From NCBI GenBank assembly GCA_002413045.1, contig DHWF01000047.1, forward strand, positions 3,708-18,991: a stretch of DNA of 15,284 nt. The letters are read 5' to 3'. Both the position numbers and the translations under genes were made by a program. The notes beneath the pieces were generated by a model. It ran no database searches and was not told the origin of the DNA. It saw nothing but the letters and a program-made list of their open reading frames with translations. The DNA comes from Chloroflexi bacterium UBA5189. Lineage in GTDB: Bacteria; Chloroflexota; Limnocylindria; Limnocylindrales; CSP1-4. Below, one piece after another: positions 1 to 6,555 of this stretch (position 1 is its first letter; each line of letters starts with the position of its first letter).

Positions 1-728
1 AAGATCAGGAAGCCGAGCGGCTGGCGAACCATGTACCAGTCGGTGAACCAGCCACTCACGCCCTGCTGCTGGACGATCTGATTCAGGCTCATCGTCCCGG
101 CGAGGATCACGAGGCCAACGACGGACAGCGTGAGCGGGATCTCGTAGCTCACGATCTGCGCCGCCGAGCGAAGGCCGCCAAGCAGCGAGTACTTGTTGAA
201 GCTGGACCAGCCGCCCATCAGCAGCCCGACCACGGTCATGCCGCCGATCGCGAAGAAGTACAGCAGCGCGAGGTTGAAGTCCTGGCCATACAGGCCCGGC
301 GCGAACGGCAGGACGAGCGCCGAGAGCGCCGCGGCGGCGAAGACCACGACCGGGGCCCAGGTGAACACCACCGCGTCGGCGCGGGTCGGGGTGAAGTCCT
401 CCTTCATGAGGACCTTCAGGCCGTGCACGGTCGACAGGAGCGAGCCCCACGGCCCGACCCGGTCCGGGCCGATCCGCAGGTTCATCAGGGCGATGACCTT
501 CATCTCCATGTAGATGATCACGAACGCGATCGGTGGCGCGAGCAGCAGCAGCACCAGCGCCGTGAACACGAACCGGACGATCGGCAGGTTGAAGACGAGG
601 ATGTCCAGGATCTGCTGCCCGAACAGCACGAGCACGAGCACCAGCCCGAGGGTCAGCACGCCGCCGACCGGAATCAGGATCGCCAGCGCCTTGCCGGGCA
701 GTGTCAGCCGATCCCAGGTTCGGGCCAT
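1..728 (-). CDS. nuoH: NADH-quinone oxidoreductase subunit H (partial, C-terminus outside window)
   Basis: This is the N-terminal 242 codons of the membrane subunit that links the quinone site of complex I to the proton-pumping arm. I translated it from an ATG at 728-726; the frame stays open to the window edge. The first segment after MARTWDRL is a long hydrophobic Leu/Val stretch (transmembrane). It is followed by NLRIGPDRVGPWG, close to the family signature RIGPNRVGP, then VLMKEDFTP, several more hydrophobic segments and AAQIVSYEIPLTLS, which is the second NuoH signature. The start is supported by a GAGGTGA Shine-Dalgarno five bases upstream; an in-frame GTG three codons earlier lies inside that site and is less likely. 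It lies 148 bp downstream of nuoD on the same strand, where nuoE, nuoF and nuoG would normally stand. The identification is firm; the end is unknown because the gene is cut by the window. Confidence 0.95.
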   Translation of the reverse strand, partial: MARTWDRLTLPGKALAILIPVGGVLTLGLVLVLVLFGQQILDILVFNLPIVRFVFTALVLLLLAPPIAFVIIYMEMKVIALMNLRIGPDRVGPWGSLLSTVHGLKVLMKEDFTPTRADAVVFTWAPVVVFAAAALSALVLPFAPGLYGQDFNLALLYFFAIGGMTVVGLLMGGWSSFNKYSLLGGLRSAAQIVSYEIPLTLSVVGLVILAGTMSLNQIVQQQGVSGWFTDWYMVRQPLGFLI

Positions 729-876
729 TGCCGTCACCTCGAGTGGCTCCCCGGCGCTCGGACGAGCCGAGCCCAAGGCGCCGGCGAGCACGATCGCGAG
801 CGCACCTGGAGGTGCGTGAGCGACCGCGCGCAGCCGGCAACGCGGGGATCGGCCGTACCAGCGCCGGCGCGAGGGT
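729..876 (-). other. nuoD-nuoH spacer, no gene seen
   Basis: This 148-bp gap is the only sizeable one within the nuo cluster, whose other junctions are -4, +4 and +7 bp. The nuoH frame remains open upstream through it, but nothing there resembles a Nuo subunit, and no remnant of nuoE, nuoF or nuoG is recognisable. The only functional element I can support is the GAGGTGA ribosome-binding site just before nuoH. I see no clear promoter or terminator. Confidence 0.5.
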
Positions 877-2121
877 TCACTTATCAACCCCGCCCATGAC
901 TGGATCCAGGGAGGCCATGATCGCCATGGTGTCGGCGAGGAGGTGGCCGGGGAGCAGGGCACCGACGGCCTGGAGGTGGATGAAGCTCGGGTCGTGGATC
1001 TTCAGGCGGAAGGGTTGGTCCGTGCCGTCGGAGATCGCGTACGCGCCGTAGACGCCGCGCGGCCCCTCGACGGCGGACCAGGCGCGACCCGGTCGCGGGC
1101 GGAGCAGCCGCGGGAGCTTGGCCATGATCGGGCCGTCGGGCATCTTGTCGAGGCACTGGTCGATGATCCGCAGGCTCTGCTTGATCTCCTCCATCCGGAG
1201 CAGGTAGCGGGCCAGGCAGTCGCCCTCGGTCCGGGTCGGGATGTCGAACTCGAGCTCGGGGTAGATCGAGTACGGGTGGGTCCGGCGAAGGTCGAACGGG
1301 ACGCCGGTCGCGCGCAGGTTCGAGCCGGTCATGCAGTACCGCAGCGCGGTCTCGGTGTCGACCACCCCGAGGCCGCTCGCGCGCCGCGTGAAGATCTCGT
1401 TCTCATTGAGCAGGCTGATGTTCGACTCGATCTGGCTGACCGCGCGGCTCATCCAGTCACCGAGGCGGCTCATGAACTCGTGGTTCAGGTCGCCGTTGAC
1501 GCCGCCGATCCGGAAGTAGTTGAAGAGCATCCGCTGGCCAGTCAGCGCGGCGAGCATCTCGACGATCTCGTCGCGCTCGATGAACGACCACAGGATCGGG
1601 GTCAGGCCCCCGAGGTCGAGGGCGAACCAGCCCATGAACAGCGCATGACTGGCGATCCGGTTCAGTTCGCCCGAGAGCACGCGGATGTACTCAGCGCGCC
1701 GGGGCACCTCGACGTCCAGCAGCTTCTCGTAGGCGGTGACCGGCGCCCACTCGCAGAACAGCGACGAGATGTACTCGAGCGGGTCGACCTGGCTGATCGT
1801 CTGGTGGTAGTCCGCGTTCTCGATCAGCTTCTCGACGCCGCGGTGGAGGTAGCCCAAAACCGGATCGATGTCGACGACGCGCTCGCCGTCGAGCTTGAGC
1901 ACGACGCGGAGCACACCGTGGGTCGACGGGTGCTGCGGCCCCATGTTCAGGAACATCTCGCCGTCACCGAGCGTGTAGAACTCGGCCTCGCGCTCGGTGC
2001 GCGGCGGATACGGCGGGATCGGCTCGTAGAAGTCGTAGTCGTCCTGGAGCAGGACGTTCGGATCGTCGGCGGAGCGGTGGGTGCCCTTCGGCGTGGCGCG
2101 CGGCGGCGTCTCGGTCGTCAT
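877..2121 (-). CDS. nuoD: NADH-quinone oxidoreductase subunit D (49 kDa homologue)
   Basis: This is the peripheral-arm subunit of complex I that forms the quinone-reduction site together with NuoB. It has 414 residues, normal for the family. Visible signatures are MGPQHPSTHGVLR (residues 60-72, with the quinone-site histidine), GYLHRGVEKLIE (90-101), GELNRIASHALF, RIGGVNGDLNHEF and the C-terminal SDGTDQPFRLKIHDPSF. The chosen ATG (2121-2119) lies 7 bp after the nuoC stop. A longer open frame reaches 2226, but that would overlap nuoC by about 100 bp and adds a non-conserved Arg-rich leader. Oddities are the ending PVMGGVDK, where most homologues end in GE-x-DR, and KIHDPSF where R-x-PPSF is usual. 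Residue R94 in LHRG aligns, by my reading, with the arginine methylated in mitochondrial NDUFS2. Confidence 0.97.
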   Translation of the reverse strand: MTTETPPRATPKGTHRSADDPNVLLQDDYDFYEPIPPYPPRTEREAEFYTLGDGEMFLNMGPQHPSTHGVLRVVLKLDGERVVDIDPVLGYLHRGVEKLIENADYHQTISQVDPLEYISSLFCEWAPVTAYEKLLDVEVPRRAEYIRVLSGELNRIASHALFMGWFALDLGGLTPILWSFIERDEIVEMLAALTGQRMLFNYFRIGGVNGDLNHEFMSRLGDWMSRAVSQIESNISLLNENEIFTRRASGLGVVDTETALRYCMTGSNLRATGVPFDLRRTHPYSIYPELEFDIPTRTEGDCLARYLLRMEEIKQSLRIIDQCLDKMPDGPIMAKLPRLLRPRPGRAWSAVEGPRGVYGAYAISDGTDQPFRLKIHDPSFIHLQAVGALLPGHLLADTMAIMASLDPVMGGVDK

Positions 2122-2128
2122 CTCGTCG

Positions 2129-2674
2129 TCACGCTCGCGTCTGCCGCAGGACACCCGGGGCGGCATCGACCGGACCCCTCGTGCGTTCCATGTGCCGCAC
2201 GCCGGCGCCCGGCGACCGCGCCGCATCGTCCGCCAGGTAGAAGTCCTTGCGCAGCGGGAAGCTCGTGTAGTCGGGCGGCATGTAGATCCGCCGCAGGTCG
2301 CGATTGCCCTCGAAGATGATCCCGAACATGTCGTAGGTCTCGCGCTCCATCCACTCGGCGCCCTGCCACAGGAAGGTCACCGACGGAATCCGCGGGTCAT
2401 CGCGCGACAGGCCCTCGACGATCACCCGCAGCCAGTCCGCGCTCGTCGCGCTCCAGAGGTGGTAGACGACCTGCATCTCCGTGCCCGTGTCCACGCCCGC
2501 GAGGTCGGCGAGCATCTGGAAGTTGAGCGCCGGCTCGTCGTGCAGCGTCCGGAGCACGTCCTGAACGTCGCCGGCCGCAATCCGGATCTCCGTCTGGTCG
2601 TGGCGCTGCCGGGCGGGGCCGCGCAGGACGCTCTCGAATCGCGCCTCCAGCCGGCGCGCAAGGGCTCGGTCCAT
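2129..2674 (-). CDS. nuoC: NADH-quinone oxidoreductase subunit C (30 kDa homologue)
   Basis: This hydrophilic peripheral-arm subunit of complex I has 181 residues and is a stand-alone NuoC, not a NuoCD fusion. The family signature is clear near the C-terminus: WMERETYDMFGIIFEGN, followed by LRRIYMPPDYTSFPLRKDF. The usual signature has GH before P-x-L-R-R, while here it reads GNRDLRR. An N-terminal stretch containing VDTGTEMQVVYHLWS matches the alpha/beta fold of the family. After PLRKDFYL there is a tail of about 30 residues rich in Ala, Arg and Pro, without a recognisable motif. The ATG at 2674-2672 is 4 bp after the nuoB stop and the stop is 7 bp before nuoD, so it is cotranscribed with both. 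Confidence 0.95.
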   Translation of the reverse strand: MDRALARRLEARFESVLRGPARQRHDQTEIRIAAGDVQDVLRTLHDEPALNFQMLADLAGVDTGTEMQVVYHLWSATSADWLRVIVEGLSRDDPRIPSVTFLWQGAEWMERETYDMFGIIFEGNRDLRRIYMPPDYTSFPLRKDFYLADDAARSPGAGVRHMERTRGPVDAAPGVLRQTRA

Positions 2675-2678
2675 CGCC

Positions 2679-3404
2679 TCAGATCCCGGCCGGAACGGTC
2701 GGGCCGATCGCGCGCTCCGGCCAGTGGCCGCGCCGATCCTTGATCAGCTGCTGGAGCTTCATCATCCCGAAGATGAGGCCCTCCGGGCGCGGCGGGCAGC
2801 CGGGGACATACACGTCGACCGGCATGATCCGATCGATGCCTTCGATCGTGGAGTAGGAGCGCTTGTAGCGGCCGCCGGAGCAGGTGCAGTCGCCCATCGC
2901 CACGCACCACTTGGGCTCCGGCATCTGCTCCCAGAGGCGAAGCAGTGGCCCGGCCATCTTGGTCGTCAGCGTGCCGGCGACGATGAGGACGTCTGCCTGG
3001 CGGGGTGAGGCGCGGAACGGGAACGCGCCGAATCGATCGATGTCGTTCTTCGACGTGGCGTAGCTCATCATCTCGATCGCGCAGCAGGCGAGGCCGGAGA
3101 GCAACGGCCACAGGCTGTTCGCGCGCAGCAGGTCGAGGACGATGTCGGCCTTGGTCGGGATGATCTCGAGGATGCCGGACCAGCGTGCGTCGTCGCGACG
3201 GCCCTCCATCGTGGCGCCGAACTCCCGGAGATGGGTCTCCGTGGGTGGCTGGCCGCCGAAGTAGGCGGTCGGATCGGCCGGCGACCACAGGTCGTTCCGT
3301 ACCACGACCGGCTCGCTGACCGCGGTCGAGCCGGGGACGATGAGGGCGGTCGACTTGGCGGCGACGCCCGCGAGCGGACCGGCGGGCGGTCGTTCGGTCG
3401 TCAT
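2679..3404 (-). CDS. nuoB: NADH-quinone oxidoreductase subunit B (PSST homologue, N2 cluster)
   Basis: This subunit carries the terminal iron-sulfur cluster N2, which passes electrons to quinone. All four cluster ligands are visible in the 241-residue product: the cysteine pair in GLACCAIEMM (C107, C108), the cysteine of MGDC (C173) and that of VPGCPPRPEG (C203). Their spacing agrees with E. coli NuoB (63, 64, 129, 158). TTKMAGPLLRLWEQMPEPKW is also typical. The start is the ATG at 3404-3402, which overlaps the nuoA stop as ATGA; a GTG-type extension to 3443 lies inside nuoA and is rejected. The sequence before the first cysteine is about 45 residues longer than in E. coli and ends in a helix-like segment ahead of SLWPLLSG. 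ATG at residue 66 is a less likely alternative start. Confidence 0.97.
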   Translation of the reverse strand: MTTERPPAGPLAGVAAKSTALIVPGSTAVSEPVVVRNDLWSPADPTAYFGGQPPTETHLREFGATMEGRRDDARWSGILEIIPTKADIVLDLLRANSLWPLLSGLACCAIEMMSYATSKNDIDRFGAFPFRASPRQADVLIVAGTLTTKMAGPLLRLWEQMPEPKWCVAMGDCTCSGGRYKRSYSTIEGIDRIMPVDVYVPGCPPRPEGLIFGMMKLQQLIKDRRGHWPERAIGPTVPAGI

Positions 3405-3784
3405 CGGCCGGGCCCTCGCCAGCTGAGCACGCCCTTCCGCCACGCGTACGCCAGCCCGAACAGCAGGATCGCGACGAACACCAGCATGCTCACGAACAGC
3501 GAGACCTCATCGACGCCCTGGGCGCGGAAGATCAGCGCCCACAGGTAGATGAACACGACCTCGATGTCGAACGCGACGAACAGCAGGGCGTAGATGTAGA
3601 ACGAGAGCCCGAACCGGCCGTGCGTGTCGCCGTACGTGTCGATGCCCGATTCGTAGGGCATGCCCTTGTGGACGTCGCCCCGGTTCCGGTGCGACAGCAG
3701 CCACGCTGCGCTGAACGTCAGGAACGCAAACCCACCGGCCAGAATGGCGAACCCGATGATGTACCAGATCGCGGTCAAGGCCAT
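3401..3784 (-). CDS. nuoA: NADH-quinone oxidoreductase subunit A
   Basis: This small membrane subunit of complex I sits at the junction of the membrane and peripheral arms. The 127-residue protein has three hydrophobic segments (about residues 6-30, 62-86 and 94-114). The family signatures MPYESGID and RFGLSFYIYALLFVAFDIE, followed by VVFIYLWA, are present. The last tetrapeptide is YPWA in most homologues, so the Pro to Leu change is a small departure. The ATG at 3784-3782 is preceded by GCGAGG immediately upstream, a weak ribosome-binding site. It is the first gene of the nuo cluster. The 363 bp upstream contain the best promoter candidates, and its TGA overlaps the ATG of nuoB. Confidence 0.96.
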   Translation of the reverse strand: MALTAIWYIIGFAILAGGFAFLTFSAAWLLSHRNRGDVHKGMPYESGIDTYGDTHGRFGLSFYIYALLFVAFDIEVVFIYLWALIFRAQGVDEVSLFVSMLVFVAILLFGLAYAWRKGVLSWRGPGR

Positions 3785-3868
3785 CCTCGCTCAGAGCGCC
3801 GGGGCTTCGATGGGCGCTCGATCGTTGGGCTGCTGGGTTGCAAGGTGCAAGAGGCATTCGCGGACCCA

Positions 3869-3880
3869 CCGCTCGAGCGG
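3869..3880. promoter_or_regulatory. 12-bp perfect palindrome in the nuo leader
   Basis: CCGCTCGAGCGG reads identically on both strands. It lies about 10-20 bases downstream of the transcription start predicted from the TAGAAT box. With no loop, it looks more like a dimeric protein site than an RNA hairpin. In GC-rich DNA a chance origin remains possible. Confidence 0.3.
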
Positions 3881-3895
3881 CCGTCGCCCTTCGTC

Positions 3896-3901
3896 ATTCT
3901 A
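3896..3901 (-). promoter_or_regulatory. Candidate -10 box upstream of nuoA
   Basis: On the minus strand this reads TAGAAT, five of six bases of TATAAT, in an otherwise GC-rich stretch. It would place the transcript start near 3889 with a leader of about 105 bases before nuoA. There is no good -35 hexamer at 16-18 bases, which would fit an activator-dependent promoter. The call rests on the sequence match alone. Confidence 0.35.
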
Positions 3902-3925
3902 CCGATCCGGCTCCGGAGTCGCCGG

Positions 3926-3941
3926 TGTGATCGCGCTCACC
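3926..3941 (-). promoter_or_regulatory. CRP/FNR-family-like inverted repeat upstream of nuoA
   Basis: The plus strand reads TGTGA, six bases, TCACC, nine of ten bases of the E. coli CRP consensus TGTGA-N6-TCACA. The centre is about 44 bases upstream of the start predicted from the TAGAAT box, close to the -41.5 position used by class II activators, and the promoter lacks a -35 box. Which regulator would bind is not shown by the sequence. Confidence 0.35.
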
Positions 3942-4147
3942 CGGTGCCGCGGCCCAAGGTCGGCGTCGCCCGGACTCGGTTGCGGCTCCGAACCAGTGTC
4001 GCGCTGAACGGTCGCGGTGATCACGTGGATGTACCAACGTAACGAGGTTGCGGCTGAATCCACGCTGCAGGCGCCGTTTCTTGTCGCTCGGGATCGCGCA
4101 TGGTCGTCGAGTTCGTAACCGTACGGAACATTGCCGAGCGCGCGGGG

Positions 4148-5404
4148 TCAGTCGGGGCCGAAGCCCCGAAGCGGCACGTTTGCCGGGAGCCCGCGGCCGA
4201 AGGCGAGGACCGCGAAGGCGCCGGTGGCGCGCGGGTCGAGCATGCGCATGAGCGCGGAGCGGGCCTCGACGTAGGACTCGAGCGTGGTCGCCGGGTCGGT
4301 CTGGAGCGCGACGAGGAGCTCGCCGGCGCCGAGATCGGCGAGGAACTGGCCCTGCGCGGTCCGTCCGATCGGGGCGAGGCCGGTCGCAACGGCCGCCTGT
4401 TCCACCGCGGTCAGGTCCACGTGGGCGGTGAGGTCCTGCCGGCCGATCGCGACAAGCGCGTCGGCGTGGACCCGGTGCCGGTGATAGGCGCGGAGGGTGC
4501 TGCCGCGCGCAGGGCCGTACAGCTCCGCGGCCGGGTAGCCGTAGTCGATCACGAGCACCGCGCCGCGCTCGAGGGGGGCAGCCGCGCCTCCGAGCCAGGG
4601 ATCGACGGCGAGGCAGATCTCCGCCTGCTGGCCGGGTTCGAGCCGGATGCCTTCGGCGGAGAGGCGCGCGCCGAGTGCCGGCGTCGAAGGCGCGCCCAAG
4701 GCGGAGTCGAACGGACGGGCGGGATCGTGAAGGTGCGCGGCGCCGTCGGGAACCGCACCGCCAGAATCTGCCGCGCCCACCAGGATCACGAACCGCTCGA
4801 GGAGCGAGCCGTCCAGGCCGCCCTCGACCCGATGGACCGGCAGCGCGTCGAGCAGCTCGTTGGCGAGAATCGCGCCCGGCGCGGGTCGATCGTCGAGCGG
4901 CGCGAGATGGCGATCAAGTCCGGAAGCGGCCAGTCGCGCCGCGAGCGCGTCGAGCCGTGCGGGCGCGATGTCCGCAGCCTGGTACTGGATCGCGTCGAGC
5001 AGTGGCGAGTCGGAGCGCCGGAGGCCGTCGAGGATTCCGGCGGCGAGTGCGCCCGAGCCGGCGCCGTGCTCGCGAACGACGAAGCGCGCCGGCCGATCGA
5101 CGGCCGCCCACAGCGATTCCAGGAACCGCGCGATCGACCAGCCAAAGATCGGGTGGCCTTCGGGCGCGGTGAGGAAGTCGCCCGCGCGGCCGGGGCCGGT
5201 GGATCCGCCGGGGTTGCCGGCGTAGTACCCGGACGCCGGGTCATAGAGCGCCAGGTCCATGAATCGGGCGAAGGTCATCGGGCCCCGGGCGCGGATCTCG
5301 TCCGCGATTCGCCGGACGAGGTCCGGATCGCTCTCGGGCAGGGGCGCGTCGAGGTCGAGCTCCGACACGCGCCGCAGGCCGAGCACGAACGGGCGCGGGC
5401 TCAT
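4148..5404 (-). CDS. SAM-dependent methyltransferase, MidA/NDUFAF7 family
   Basis: This is a predicted class I methyltransferase of the family (COG1565, Methyltransf_28) that includes mitochondrial NDUFAF7/MidA, a complex I assembly factor that methylates an arginine of NDUFS2. The 418-residue product shows the family landmarks in order: RGPMTFARFMDLALYDPASG with YYA (40-62), GDFLTAPEGHPIFG (75-88), the SAM-binding glycine motif VREHGAGSGALAAGIL (110-125) and ILANELLDALPVHRV (179-193). The glycine motif more often reads E-x-GPGRG. The ATG at 5404-5402 overlaps the stop of the upstream gene as ATGA, which fixes the start; the open frame continues to 5815 only as an Arg/Ala-rich shadow. The nuo operon follows on the same strand 363 bp downstream, so a role in complex I biogenesis is plausible but inferred. 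The substrate is not shown by the sequence. Confidence 0.85.
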   Translation of the reverse strand: MSPRPFVLGLRRVSELDLDAPLPESDPDLVRRIADEIRARGPMTFARFMDLALYDPASGYYAGNPGGSTGPGRAGDFLTAPEGHPIFGWSIARFLESLWAAVDRPARFVVREHGAGSGALAAGILDGLRRSDSPLLDAIQYQAADIAPARLDALAARLAASGLDRHLAPLDDRPAPGAILANELLDALPVHRVEGGLDGSLLERFVILVGAADSGGAVPDGAAHLHDPARPFDSALGAPSTPALGARLSAEGIRLEPGQQAEICLAVDPWLGGAAAPLERGAVLVIDYGYPAAELYGPARGSTLRAYHRHRVHADALVAIGRQDLTAHVDLTAVEQAAVATGLAPIGRTAQGQFLADLGAGELLVALQTDPATTLESYVEARSALMRMLDPRATGAFAVLAFGRGLPANVPLRGFGPD

Positions 5405-6510
5405 CGATCCAGCCCGAGCGCCAGCCGCAGGCCGGGCCCGACGAGGCTGTGCCCACCGAGCGCGATCGGGATCGCGTGCGACCAGGCGTGGAGCGTCAGC
5501 TGCTGGAGCCAGGGGTCGCGAACGCGATCGGCGAGCAGCAGATCGGACGCATAGCGGTCCTCCGGGCTCGGCCAGGCCGCCTCGCCTGGGCCGTGTCGAT
5601 GCGCAAGCAGGACTCGCGTGTCGATCGCGGCGCCATCGGCCAGCCCATGGACGAGCGCCCCGATCGCGGCCGGCCCGTCGCGGTCCAGCAGCAACCCGAG
5701 CAGCGAGGCCGGCGGCCGCTGCCGGCTGCCGTCGTCGTCGCCGGCCGCGCCCGACCCGGCGAGCGCGGCGGACGCGTGCAGCCCGCGCTCCTCCACCAGC
5801 GCCCGAATGCGGCAAGCCGTGTGCTCCTCGAGGTCGCGTAGCGTCGTCGCCGAGAGCCGGCCGGCGACGAAGAGCTCCTTCGACGGATCGCGGGCGAGCG
5901 TGGCGAGCGTGTCGAACGCCTCCGCGGCGCGCGCGAGACGGTGCGCCATCGATGTCGCGAGATCAACGAGGGGGCGCGGGCAGGTCGGATCGCGCCGAAT
6001 GAGCTCGAGGTCGAGTGGCGAGTCGATGTCCATCGCCAATCGGGCGCGATCCGAGAGCTCCGCGACCGGCACGCCGGCGACGGTGATCAGCCAGCGCGGC
6101 AGGAGATTGTCGGCGGCCAGCTCCGGCACGGAGGCGAGAATCGCCGCGCTGCCGATCGCCACGACATCGGACGAGTAGCGGTTGTTCGTGAGCGCGCGAG
6201 GCTCGCCGGAGCGCGCGACGTCCACGAGGGCGCGCATGTCGCTGTCCATCGCGAGCGGAATCGAGCCCGACCCGAGCACGACGACGCCCGATCCGGGCTC
6301 GAGCCCGGCGACGACGGCCCGGAGCCGCTCGCCGAAGGTTCGCCCGTCGTCGTCGCCGGAGACGATCGCGACGTCCTCTGCCCCGGCAGATTCGAATCGC
6401 CGCGCCAGGTCCTCCGCGGCGATCGACCGAGCCCGGCCGACCAGTCGCGTCAACTCGCCGGCGTCCTCGCGCGTCGGCGGGTGCAGGATTCGGACGGCGA
6501 CGTGATGCAC
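5401..6510 (-). CDS. Unassigned protein, possible nucleotidyltransferase-like N-terminal half
   Basis: I do not recognise this 369-residue protein with confidence. The N-terminal half has an alternating alpha/beta pattern: EDVAIVSGDDD (45-55), GSGVVVLGSGSIPLAMDSD (73-91), RYSSDVVAIGS (111-121) and RARLAMDIDSPLDLELI (155-171). The last segment resembles the D-I-D-T-P-x-D-L ending of GT-A nucleotidyltransferases such as the CofC and MobA types, and SGSIPLA could stand where those enzymes have their GDxPL loop; this is a pattern resemblance only. The C-terminal half (about 180-369) is helical, Ala/Leu-rich, with no familiar motif. The start chosen is a GTG at 6510-6508. The frame stays open to 7092, but beyond 6510 it runs antisense through folK. 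The stop overlaps the methyltransferase ATG, so the two are translationally coupled. Confidence 0.6.
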   Translation of the reverse strand: MHHVAVRILHPPTREDAGELTRLVGRARSIAAEDLARRFESAGAEDVAIVSGDDDGRTFGERLRAVVAGLEPGSGVVVLGSGSIPLAMDSDMRALVDVARSGEPRALTNNRYSSDVVAIGSAAILASVPELAADNLLPRWLITVAGVPVAELSDRARLAMDIDSPLDLELIRRDPTCPRPLVDLATSMAHRLARAAEAFDTLATLARDPSKELFVAGRLSATTLRDLEEHTACRIRALVEERGLHASAALAGSGAAGDDDGSRQRPPASLLGLLLDRDGPAAIGALVHGLADGAAIDTRVLLAHRHGPGEAAWPSPEDRYASDLLLADRVRDPWLQQLTLHAWSHAIPIALGGHSLVGPGLRLALGLDR

Positions 6511-6555
6511 CCGGCGACTGTAGCCCGGCAGGCATCGGGATCGATCGAGGTGAGC

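Larger units (their letters stand above)
3785..4147. other. Intergenic leader and promoter region of the nuo operon
   Basis: This 363-bp stretch lies between the midA-like stop and the nuoA start and is the only gene-free region over 300 bp in the window. Neither strand has a credible small gene; the short open frames here are extensions of antisense frames over neighbours. It holds a TAGAAT box (3896-3901, minus), a CRP-like inverted repeat (3926-3941), a 12-bp perfect palindrome (3869-3880), an 8-bp palindrome GTGATCAC (4017-4024) and a tandem TGCAAG pair (3839-3851). I see no convincing GC-hairpin plus T-run terminator after the midA-like gene, so read-through into nuo is possible. Confidence 0.6.

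Noticed and set aside
538..620. CAG/CACGAG-like short repeats on the plus strand in the nuoH region
   Set aside because: They encode Leu/Val runs of transmembrane helices on the minus strand, so the repetition follows from hydrophobic codons.
2122..2226. Longer NuoD start
   Set aside because: The extra 35 residues overlap nuoC and are Arg-rich with no similarity to the family; the ATG at 2121 fits the 7-bp spacing.
943..2319. 458-codon open frame on the plus strand opposite nuoD and nuoC
   Set aside because: It is antisense to well-conserved nuoD, its protein is Arg/Ala/Asp/Val-rich with no family motif, and such frames are expected at this GC content.
4111..4129. Imperfect inverted repeat GTTCGTAACCGTACGGAAC near the end of the MidA-like gene
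   Set aside because: Only the outer four bases and a few inner ones pair; it is too weak to call an operator or terminator.
4100..5554. 484-codon plus-strand open frame opposite the MidA-like gene
   Set aside because: It is a shadow of the methyltransferase, which has clear motifs on the other strand; this product shows none.
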